Below, one piece after another: positions 33,601 through 45,600 of a stretch of 64,000 bases of DNA. The stretch is from Fragum whitleyi (Eukaryota > Mollusca > Bivalvia > Cardiida > Cardiidae). The translations under genes were made by a program, and so were the position numbers. The stretch is from contig OX411551.1 of the NCBI GenBank assembly GCA_948146395.1, forward strand, positions 64,127,346 to 64,191,345, read 5' to 3'. The notes beneath the pieces were generated by a model. The model saw only the letters and a program-made list of their open reading frames with translations, had not been told where the DNA came from and ran no database searches. Each line of letters begins with the position of its first letter. Position 1 is the stretch's first letter.

Positions 33601-36600
33601 GCTGTCTTCTCACTCGTAAGTACTAGTAGTTAAAATGATTAGCTCTGCTGGCATAAAACAAAGGAGATGTAGAAGATATTCACTTGTATAAGAGAGAGGG
33701 AAGGGTTTTTTCTGTGCCAAATGAAGGTTGTCTTCTCACTCATAAGTACACTGCCTCAATGTCAGGGGTTCAAGCCCAGACCACAGTGAGGTGTTTCCTT
33801 GGGCAAGAACATTAATAGTGACTGCCTCAGTCCACCCAGCTCTAAATGGGTAGCAGTGGATGAAAACCTTTCAAAAATAAAGGATTCCACTGCCTCTTGA
33901 ACTTTTCACGCAAAATTGATAACATCCAGAATAAGTCACCTGCCAGTAATACAGGAAAGGGGAGTTAGGCAGTATGTATAGATAGACGGTTTAAATGATT
34001 AGCTCAGCTGGCATAATGTCACAGAAGATATAGAGGATAATCGTTTGTTTAAGTGCAAGATTGATTCATATTTCATTGAGTGTACAACGAAAAATATATA
34101 GCTTTTTGTGTTCAAGAATGAAATATCCATTGATCTTACATGAAAAACATCTTATTAAAATGATTATCCTATTTTAAATGCAAAAATTAAATAAAATGTG
34201 AAATTTAAAGACAAAAATAAAAAAAAAAAACAGATCATTTTGAATGAGATTGCAATGGAAGATTCAAAATGATATCACTTTTTGGGCTCAACTTAGATAA
34301 AAACATATAGGGTGAAATGAATGAAAGCAGGGTGAAAGTTACTTCGTTAGGTGGTGAGTTAATCACATGAAAACTCACCCTTATTTCTTGGTAAATGAGT
34401 TCCTACAACAAAGGGTTTCATTAACAAATAAAGATTTAACCCTTTCCTATTTAATCCCTGCTTTTTACGTGCCTGTGATTTTATGATTGAGAAAACATTG
34501 TGAAAAAAGAAGAAATTGCTTCTGACAAGCAATTTCTTCTTTTTCCACAATATTGTCTACTGGGTTTACCCCCTTTTATCTGTAACTCTGATGATTTTTT
34601 TAAAAATAATCTTCTTACAAATTGTTGAGAAATCTGAAACAAAATTTAGAATGAAACACTTAGTCTTTTATGTAATCCTTTCTCAGATTTTCTTCACCAA
34701 AATGGAATGAAAATATAGTATTTATTGAGGTTATTTTCAAAAGGTATGATGTAAATGATAAGAAATTATCTTTTCAAAAAATTCCTGAATCAATCTTAAT
34801 ACAATATCTCTAAAATGATCAGTTGATGACACAAACCAAATTCATTTAAAGATATTTGATTTGTTTAGAAGAAAAAGACTTTTGTTCGCAAGGCTTCTTT
34901 TGAATAGAGCTTCAAAATATTTAAGGGAGACAACCATGTCTTGACTACAGGAAATTTTGACACTAAGCATAGTTGCCTTCCATGATTCTGTTGGCAATAG
35001 GGTCACAGTACAGGTCAAATAATGGCTCTAGGCCAATTAATTTGTATTTTTTTCTTATTTAAAATAAAAAAGAAGTCTTTGTAAAATCAGGCCTGTGGAG
35101 CTTTTCAGGCCGCCCAAAACTTCAAGTTTTATTTCAGTTGACATAGAAGGTTGGCATGGTGACAGAAAGTTTGATGACAGGAAAGGAGTAACATTCCCGT
35201 TTGGTGAAGGCATGGCAGATGAATATAAAATACCCAAATTTATTGAGGTGAGAATGAATCCATGAACTTTTTGGCCAACTGTAGAGATACTGCATTTGTA
35301 GAGATCTCCCCAGGCCCTTATGGCGTATCGGGGCTTCATGAAATTTAACAGGTTGCCGATACACCTTTAGAACGCCGATACACTTAAATTTGACCACCGA
35401 TACAGCTTAATTTCCTTCTGAACAAAGGGTCAAAACAAGCAATAAAACTGATTGCAGACGCGAGGTCATTACATAATCACTTTCTGGGAAGTTGTATACT
35501 GTCAATTACACAGTGTCCCTAATTGATAAGACCCTTGCTAATTGGTGATTATCGATTTTTATACGCCCAAAGGGTAGTATTATGTTGTGGCCCCAGTCGT
35601 CTGTCCTTCTGTCTGTCCGTCCGTTAGCAATTTTTGTGTGCACAACTCCTCCTAAACTATCCATTGGAATGAGCTGAAACTTGGCACAATTACTCTCTAT
35701 GATATCTAGTTGTGCATAAGACCTTTGAAATTCAAATCGATGAAAAATCTTGAATTATCTGCCCTTGAATTTAACGAAAATCACTGTTTTTTGTGTGCGC
35801 AACTCCTCCTAAACTATCAATGGGAATGAGCTGAAACTAAACACAATTACTTCCTTTGATGTCTAGTTGTGCATAAGACCTTTGAAATTCAAATCGCTCC
35901 TGTCATTCCTGAGAAATCTTGAATTTTCTGCCCTTGAATTTAACGTAAATTACTATATTTTGATCACTATATTTTGTGCGCAGAACTCCTCCAAAAAGCC
36001 AATTGCACTGAAAGGAAACAAGACACAATTACTCTCTATGATGTCTAGTTGTGCATAAGACTTTTCAATTCAAAATGCTCCAGTCATTCCTGAGAAATCT
36101 TGAATTATCTGCCCTTGAGTTGAAAAAAGAAATAAATTATAAAAATGTCAGCTCACTTTCTCCTACATTTTGGTTTGGAATAAAAGGAAATTTGCCACAA
36201 TGACGATGTAGGTTGTCTATTTGTGCTTAGGTCTAAATATTTTTCACATGTTAAGAAGTTCATGATTTATCTGCCCTTTACTTCACAAAATATTTTAAAA
36301 TTACAGATTTTTTTTTGTGTGTGTGCACAACTCTTACAAATTTGATTGGATTGTAATGAATCTTGCCAGAAGGTCCCCTGATATTTGGTTAAACTTAAGA
36401 ATTCAGAAATTCAAAAAGCTTGGGTCTTTCTTGTATTATCTGCCCTTGAATTGTTTGAATTTCACTATATTTCTTTTGTGAGCACCTGGTCACTCTTTGA
36501 ATAGGAATGAACTGAAACTTGCAAAATGACTGTTTGGCGTATAGTTGTGTATAAAACCATTTTCAATTTACACTCAAAGGGTCATGCTATGTTATGGCCC

Positions 36601-39600
36601 CAGTCGTCTGTCTGTCTGCAATTTTTCTAGCTATCATTCAAGCTCATGTTACTGACAAGCCAAGGTTACTGACAAGCCCCATAGGGCGTATATGCGCCAC
36701 TCTGCGAAGGTCTTGTTTCTTCACGGTTGGGTGATTTTCACTGGTTCTGCACTTCCAGTAACAGAGAATAACGGATGGATACCAATGCAAAAACGGTCAA
36801 TTTAATGTCCACTTCATTTACCGAAAATTGCCAATTTTTACCGAGATCCACCAGGAACAATGGAAAAAATCGTTTTCACAACTACCTGCTCAAGTGAAAC
36901 TAGATTTACTTTTATGTTCCAAAGTGAATTTTGATTATATAAAACAAAAGACGGGCAAGAATATGCAGTTTTAGTGATCTTTCTACTGCCGAGAATTAGG
37001 CGAAATAAGACACATTGCAGACACTCTGTATGTTTAAAAATTCACTTACCTCAAGCTAACTATCCAATTTATATGGACATTACATCTAATTTTAGTTAGA
37101 AAATTGAAATAAAACTTTTGATAATTCTCCACAGGGACGTCATTTCTTAACCAATTCGTACCCTGATATGTTCAACCCAAAGCAATTTTTTTTCATTCCA
37201 GAATCGAAATCAAGATAAATTCTATTATTTCTAAATTAGGTCATAGAAATTGAAACTAGAAATAAATATTACAAAAAAAAGGAGAAAAATAATGTTAAAT
37301 CAAAGTGCTAAAAGTCCTGTCCCTGGCTTCTCTAAACAAACTAGTTATCAACTTATAAATTTGTTTAATGATTATTGTAGAATAAACTAATGCTCTTGGG
37401 GATATTTTTGGGGGAAATAAAATATGGAAAAGACTTTGTGAACATATTAGAAAATAACTGTAATAGAATCTAGTTTTACTTATTTCAGGAGAAGGGCCTT
37501 CCTTAATCATACAAGGACTTCCCAGGGTTTTTAAAAGTTCCTTATATACATTATTAAATAGAGACCCATTAAAGTTGACAATACATTCAGTGCTGTCCTT
37601 GGAACTCTCAAATATTATGAGCATGACACAGCCTAGGTGCAATTGATTTGCTGTTTTCTTTGACTTTTTGATTTAATTTTCTTAAGTATTCCAATTTTTT
37701 TCATTTCTTTTGTAATAGTCTTTTAGTACACAATATATTCTATAAAAGGGGAGGGATACAAGGGGAAGGAGAGAAGGGGGGGAGTTCAGTTTAAGCCATC
37801 ATGCAACATTTTATTGATGATTTTGGGGTTTAGTTATTTATGTAGAGATGCTATAAAGGTGTCAAAGAAAAAAAAATAGGTTAAAATCAAATTATATATT
37901 CAACAAAACAGAAGTTCATACAATACCGTAAGTATGTATTATATTCATCTTATAACCTCTATTTGTCTTGTTTTTGTCTTGTTTTTGTCGATGTTTTTAG
38001 CAGAAATGCAAGTTTCTAAAAATAGCAGCATTATATCATTAATCTAAAAATAACTATGCGATATCATGAAAAATATCATACGGGATGTTATCACACGGAT
38101 ATGTGTATAGTTGTAAGATAAAAAATAATCTAGATCAGATTTCATTTTCATAGAATTTCTAGTATGAATGTATTTAAGGGATGAAGAGAGTATTTTTTTA
38201 ATTTCATTGAGGTATGTAACTAAAAACCCAATTACAATATATGAATACTCAAAGCTAATTTATACATTTGTGTGAAGAGGTTTTTTTTTGATACATCCAT
38301 GACAAAAAAAAATGCTCTCTTCATATCTTATGATTTAATATCATGAACGTAATTGAAGTATTTCTACATAATTAAACATGTTTCTTAAGGGACAACTTTG
38401 CACACAAGCTTTGAAATTAGCTGCCTATTAAAAATCGTTTTCATTGAGGAATAAAACCAATTTTTCAGCCAATCAGGCACCAAAATTGATAGAAACCAAT
38501 AATATAAAATTACTTAACTTTGATTTCAGATCATTCTACGGAGATTCAAAATGAATGAGGTTGCCGAGCTGCTATTTAAAAGTCAAACCGCGTACGGAGA
38601 GAAGGGCTGTCCTGAATTTGGTATACCACCTGGAGCCGATCTACGTTATATCATCAAAATGGGAGAATATGAGAGGGTAAGGTCATCAAAATAGGAGAAT
38701 ATGAGAGGGTAAGGTCATCAAAATGGGAGAATATGAGAGGGTAAGGTCATCAAAATAGGAGAATATGAGAGGGTAAGGTCATCAAAATGGGAGAATATGA
38801 GAGGGTAAGGTCATCAAAATGGGAGAATATGAGAGGGTAAGGTCATCAAAATGGGAGAATATGAGAGGGTAAGGTCACTCAATAGAAAGTACAGAGCCCA
38901 ATGGAATTAAAGTTGTTTTCGCTCACCTAAGGACGAAATGGTCAAGGTGATCTTTTGTGATCATCCAACGTCCGTTGTGCAACATCTGTCGTCCGTCGAT
39001 CATAATTTCTTAAAACATCTTCTTCTAAACTTCCAATCTTGATGAAACTTGCCAGGAATGATCCTTGGGTTAAGCTTTACAAAAATTGTTCAAAAAATTG
39101 AAATCTGACCTTAACTCTGGTTGCCATAGCAACAAAACAGGGGATATAGGAAAATCTTTAAAAATCTTCTTCTCTGAAACAGAAGGCAGACAACTTTCAT
39201 ATTTGGTTTATAGCATTATCTAGTGGACTTCTACTTAGTTTGTTGATATTGTTGCTGTTAACTATAGCTTGAACAAGCTGGAGTTACAAGGTTTTGATCA
39301 CCCATCGACAATATCCTGAACCTTGGGTTATTTTGGGGCTCTGCCCAGGTGCGTCCTGTTTTACATAGGAACAAAGATATAAATCTTTATGAAATGAAAT
39401 TCACCTTGATTGGATTTGTCTATACCTCCTTCCGAAGGAGAAATATGCTGGGTTCAGATTGACAAGGGTTAAAAACTATTTACAATGATAATGATGGAAA
39501 CAATATTCCATTCATAATGAAGATTATTTCTTTGTCCCATGGTATCTTTCAACAGCAGCACTGATTCTTTCGGACTATTTGTTTCTCACCAATGGGTTGA

Positions 39601-42600
39601 TAATTGTAGACCTATGCGAGATAGCAGCTGGAGGCTAGGAAAAGATGTGGTAGATGTACTGGTGAGTGAAATACCAGGGATCCATTGTTAAGTGCTTTAG
39701 CTGCCGATATATCACTGAAAATTGTTGAAAGCACCATAAAACCCACTTTCAAACAAACAAAACAGTGCAAATTGTTTGCAAATTATACCCTGCTTTGCAT
39801 GTGAATACAAATGCAAAGTGGGGCATGATTTGCAAACAGTTTGCCACATTTTGTCATTCTGAACACAGGGCAGGTAAACATGGAATAGGTTTACAATCTT
39901 TTAATATTCTTGGATTTGAATTACAGTTGTAAATTTGTTAATTTCTGGGTGAGTTTTTTTCTCATCTTCCATTTTGACAGAGCTATTTGCACCATTACTG
40001 ATGAATTTTCCAGGAAGCAGAATTTAGAAGGATTTATCTAAGTTGTAAGAACTTGTTTCCTGATCAAATGAATAGGTCTAAACCAAAGCTATTGGTGAGT
40101 TTATATTTTAGCAGAAGAGTAATTTCTATTCTTTAGTTCTAAATAAAAACTTAACCCTTGTCATGCTGAATAAATTTTTCGCTAAAAATTTTCATCAAAA
40201 TCAAAGGGTAAAAAGCACTGAAAGTACCAACTGTAGGTCAATTTTTATTTGAAAAAATAAATCTATTGACAATTCTGGTTTGAAAGTTAGAAACGGGTGG
40301 TGTAGACTGACATCAGACTGCACATATGTGCAGGCTGATGTTTGTCTATAGCTCCTGCAAAAGCAGGAATATTCCGGGTTCAGCATGACAAGGGTTAAAT
40401 GAAGCTATGGTCTTAACTGTGGTGTTCAACAAGTCGCTAATTAGCCAAGTAAACTCTGGCTAGAAAAATGATAGAATTACATGAAATTATTCAAATCTTG
40501 ATATATTTTATTGAAGGTCAAAGATTTCTGGGAGATGGATAACAAAGAGAAAATGGACCAAAGTGATAGATATAAGGAAAAAGGAACATTCTACTATAAA
40601 GTAAGTCAAGAATTTTTCGAAACAAATTTGCTTCATTAAAGGAAAAAGGACCTTATAGGAAGCATAGAATATTTGAATAAATAGAGGATAATTGTTTGTT
40701 TCAGTGTAACATCGATTTATATTTCATTGAGTGAACAACCAAAGCTATATTTTCACAAGTTAAGTGAAAATATAGCTTTTGTTGTTCACGAAATGAAATA
40801 TTAATTGATCTTACAGGAAAAATTGCAAAAATGATACAAAATGGGAAATTCCTGGGACACATATTTTTGTAAAGCGTGTCATTTTGCGCGTGATTGCTAT
40901 GCAATGTTCATTGTTGCATCACTTATCTTGCCCCGCATACATTACGTCAGATAGGATGAAATGCACATAAGCTGGGTATAAGTTTTTGATAATTTCACTG
41001 CTTTTGTGGTGAGATTATCAAGTGATAATTTACCGTTATTTCTCGATAAACCACCGAAAAGAATTAAAGAATATGTGGAAAATATTTGCTATTTTCTGTA
41101 GAATACTGATTCTAACTGTTACAATCAATGATAAATCTCAACTTTGTCCTATTTTTTTTGTCCAAAAAAAGTTTCACTATTTAATTGATCTTTTTAGACA
41201 TTAATTATATTGGCTAAGAAAATGAATAATATATTGTTTTAATTCTACTGTCATTTCTGAAGAAGGCATTACCCAACTATAAATTCAAGGAGTAAAATCT
41301 AAGATCGTTTTACCTTATTTTGCTATTACTTGGAATAGTGTTATGTTTTGGGACTGGGATCTTTTAAGTAAGAAGTAAAAAGTGCTAAAGTTGAGTAATG
41401 GTGATCACCCAATGTCTATTGTAGCCTACCCTACCTTATAAGGCTTTTCAATAATGGCAATGAAGGGGAGCTCTTTATTAGGATAGAAATAAAGAGAGGG
41501 TATTTTCTAAAATAATGAAGAAAAACTGAAAATGTTTATAAAGTTACAAAATTCAATCAAAGTTGAGTTTAAGATAGAACATGTATTCAAATTGTATTCA
41601 AATTCTAAAAGTAAGACTGGTAAGTGGTTAGTAAAAATTTGGCACCATACATAGTAAGATATTACATTTTCTGAACAATAACATTAACTCAGCTCAATTA
41701 TTCTCCATCATGAGAAGATATGAAATTGAAAGAAATATTCAGATGGCTCCAAGGTCAAGGTCTTAGGTCGAGATCAAATGTTATAATTAGACATATTCGG
41801 AACTATGATCAAAATCATGTGGGCCCAGCATGATTTTTCGTGCAACCACCTTGTTATATTTTAAGTTTTGAAAGTTCTATAATTTTACAGCAAAAACTGC
41901 AATAACCTTAATCACAATACTAGATATGTAAAAGGGATATATTCAATTACCAAATGAATAATGTTGAGAGATATTTCTGTATTGTTAATGCATTTCCTCT
42001 AAGTTTTAAATACAACACAAGGGAACTGGTTCAGGGAAGGTCTTCGTTAGCTCATTGATATGAGTGCTAGTCCTGTAAACCTATAATTTCTTATCTTTCA
42101 TTTCTGAATGAGATTGTTCTGGCCCTCAGCAGATCTTTAAAATTATGTACAGTTGTGGACTTCATATTTGTAAAATGAAAGAATTTCCCAATAAAGTTGA
42201 CCCTGCATTTAGCAAGCACCTAAAGGATATTCAAAAAGTGCTTGTTTAAGCCAGGTGGTTGCATAATAAAATGGTGGTGGCCAAGTCAAGTTTGACTGTA
42301 GTAGGTATTTGTAGCAACATTTGAAAGTAAAGGTCACATTTCAAGGTCAAATGCTGTCACTATGGATATATATTATTTATTTCAGAGAGGAGACTACAGA
42401 CTGGCCAAGAAATTCTACAAGAAGATGTTGGATAATGTGGAGTTTGATTACTGTATGCAGGGAGAGGAAGAAAAAAGGAGGAAAAAACTTTATATCATTG
42501 GTGAGATTGTCTTGGCAGAAGATTTTAAACTTTTTATGCCCCTAATTGATAAGTTTGGGGGCATATAGAAAATACTATGTAAGTGTTTTGAAATATCAAT

Positions 42601-45600
42601 GTTATCGTTATCTGGTTGAGGTTGGGAGAATTTATCAGGATTAGGCTATGCGGAGTCATGATAATTTGGCACAGCCTAGAGTAGATAACATTATTTTAAG
42701 ACACTTACATGTTATTCTATTTATCATGCATGCTTTTTTTTGTGCTAATTTATAATTAGTCCCCTACCGGTGTTCACACCGGAGGGGACTATAGGTTTGC
42801 CCTCCGTCTGTCCGTCCGTCTGTCCGTCCGTCCGTCTGTCCGTCCGTCCGTCTGTCCGCTCAAATCTTGATCCCGCGATAACTTAATAACTAAGCAAGTG
42901 TTTTTGATGAAAGTTGGTATATGACTAGATGGCAATGTGTAGATTATGCACATCATTTTATTTTTGTTTTTCGACTTAAATTGAGGTTGCTATGGTTACA
43001 GAAATAGTGAAAATATGGCAAAAAATTGGATCCTGCGATAAGATAATAACTAAGCAAGCTAGTTTGATGAGACTTGGTATATGACTAGATGGCAATGTGT
43101 AGATTATGCACATCATTTTATCTTTGTTCTTTGACAAAAAGTGCGGTTGCTATGGTAACAGAAATAGTGAAAATATGGCAAAAAATGGATCCTGCAATAA
43201 TTTAATAACTAAGTAAGCTAACTTGATGAAACCTGTTTTAAAATGTAAAAAAAATTATAAGCCATGTTAGTCAGGGTGGTGATGCAGCAGTATTAATCAC
43301 CTCCAGTGAAAGTTCTCATTTCTTACCAACAAGACTGAAGAAAAACATCTTGGATCAGACAAGGTAACTGTTATTGATACTATTTCTTGCATCTGTCTAT
43401 TGCTTCCATGAATTGTATAGTGGGCACAGCAGAGACAACAACTCATGTAAGTCTTGTTTAACCCTTTAACAAGACCTGGTTTTGACGTCCCTGATAGAAT
43501 TGGCGTGGGAAAACATTGAGACAAACAAAGCCGGTAGGGGACTTATGCCCATGTCCAACATGGCTCTTGTTAACCCTTAAAAATAAGAGAAATTCAGGTG
43601 AAAGTGTATGCAAATCTTTTCTAAAAATAGACTGCCTGGTATAATGTTATGTTATTGGATAGGTGATATCAGGTCAATACAGCTTTCTTTGCATGATAAA
43701 TTATTTTACCATTGTCTGTCTTCCATCCATATGTCCGACTGTGCAAAACTTAAACATTGACCTTTAAATTGCAAATTACTTCAGGGCTGTTCAGGCTGTT
43801 CAAGATACAAAATGTACAATGATCATGTTTGGCATGATAATAAATCTCAATGTTATGAATCTGCAGATATCATGTGATGTTATGGATCTCTGCCATGAAT
43901 CATCTCATTGGAATTGTCTTCTTAAGATGATTCCAATGTGATATTGCAAGGCAGAATCTATCAGCGAGGGAAAATACCAGATATCATTTGCCTTGTTAAC
44001 CTCTTATGTAATATTTCCAAATATTATTTGACGATAAAACAGAATAATTAATCACTTTAAGAATTACTAAAGATATCGGTATCTCAATTTAAAGTACTTG
44101 GAAAAGGAGATGAAGTTAAGTTCTTAAATAGAGCAGAAGCTATTCTAAGCTCGGAAGAAATTTAAGAAGCCTTGAATTTGAAACAGGTTTTATTTAGAAG
44201 AAAATGCAGTTAAACATTTGCTTCATAATAATTGAATTATTATGAAGCAAATTTAACAGCATTTTCTCCATGATAAATTCAAGTTTAGCTTCATGTTTGC
44301 TACATGGTATTGTTCTATTTCAGCCTATTTAAACCTGGCCATGGCAAACATCAAACTAGAGAACTACCCTAAAGCTAGAGAGGCTTGTGATAAAGTCCTT
44401 CAAGTAGAGTTGAATATAAAAGCTCTCTTTAGACGTGGAGAGGTATGTATAATGTTAAATTTTAAAATTGTGAACATTAATTAGAGTATTATCCTTAATC
44501 TTAAGAGGGTTGTAAAGTCCTACAAGAAGAGTTGATTATAAAAGCTCTATTTCGACGAGGCAAGGTATGTATGAATTGGGCTGCTCAATTTAATGAAAAC
44601 TAAAATAATTCCCTGTGCATGAAAAGGATGTTGAAAATTGAATTTGATAATTTTTTTATGTTTTACAAATTGTTATCGGTTTATTCATATCAGATTATTT
44701 TTACATATTAAGGGATGACAGGGGTATTCAGAAATTCATATTTTTGAGAGAGAGAGTGGTATTCATTTCTTCTTTATCCATTTTTTATGCTAATTGAGTT
44801 TGAAATTAGTTAGTTACAATTTAGTTAATTAGTTTCAAATTTAATTCATCATTATTGGGGCCTCTGGCCCATATTACATATAGTGTATACAAATACTTTC
44901 AAAAGAGTGGTGAATATTTGAAAAGAAGTAATGCATTTTTCATGTCAGATTGCTGGTATCATTTCAAATTTGATATATGAAAAAAACAGACCATTTTAGA
45001 GAATGCAGTCTATCTTCCTCATAGAATCATCGAGATAGCATAACCACAGTTCAATAAAACTGTATTTATAGTACTTCTGCAGTTCATCATCTTTAAACTA
45101 GCTATTTTTTGTACAGAAACAGGTCTAATAGTAATACATGCAGAACCAAATTTATTTTTACTATTCTTTTTTAACTTTAAAGAGGTTACAGTCACAACCA
45201 ATATTGCATATCTAAATTTTCAGCTTCATACTTTCAGTCAATGAATGTCAAAAGAATTATGCACAGTTTGCCCAGGTTGTATTCACTAGACTTTTAGCAG
45301 CCCATTGATGATTTAGATCATTCTTGAAATTATACATTCCTTAAGTTAACTAGAAAGGTTGTAAGGCATGCAAGATTTAAATAAAGCTAATATAAAGTGA
45401 TGTTCCTATTCCCCATGTTAAATCAGTCACTTATATTAGCTTATTTAAAACTCGTAGAAATAGAACCATATCTACAATCTGATCTTAGACTAATTTTCAA
45501 ATACCCTCCACATTAAATTCTTGAATTAAAAGAAATAAGTTGTTGAAAAGCACAATATGCTTTTAGACCATAAGTAAAATCATATGAGCCTGTGCGTGGG

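Noticed and set aside
33690..33745. Third exon 5 copy as a usable exon
   Set aside because: Its donor reads ATAAGT instead of GTAAGT and a SINE follows immediately.
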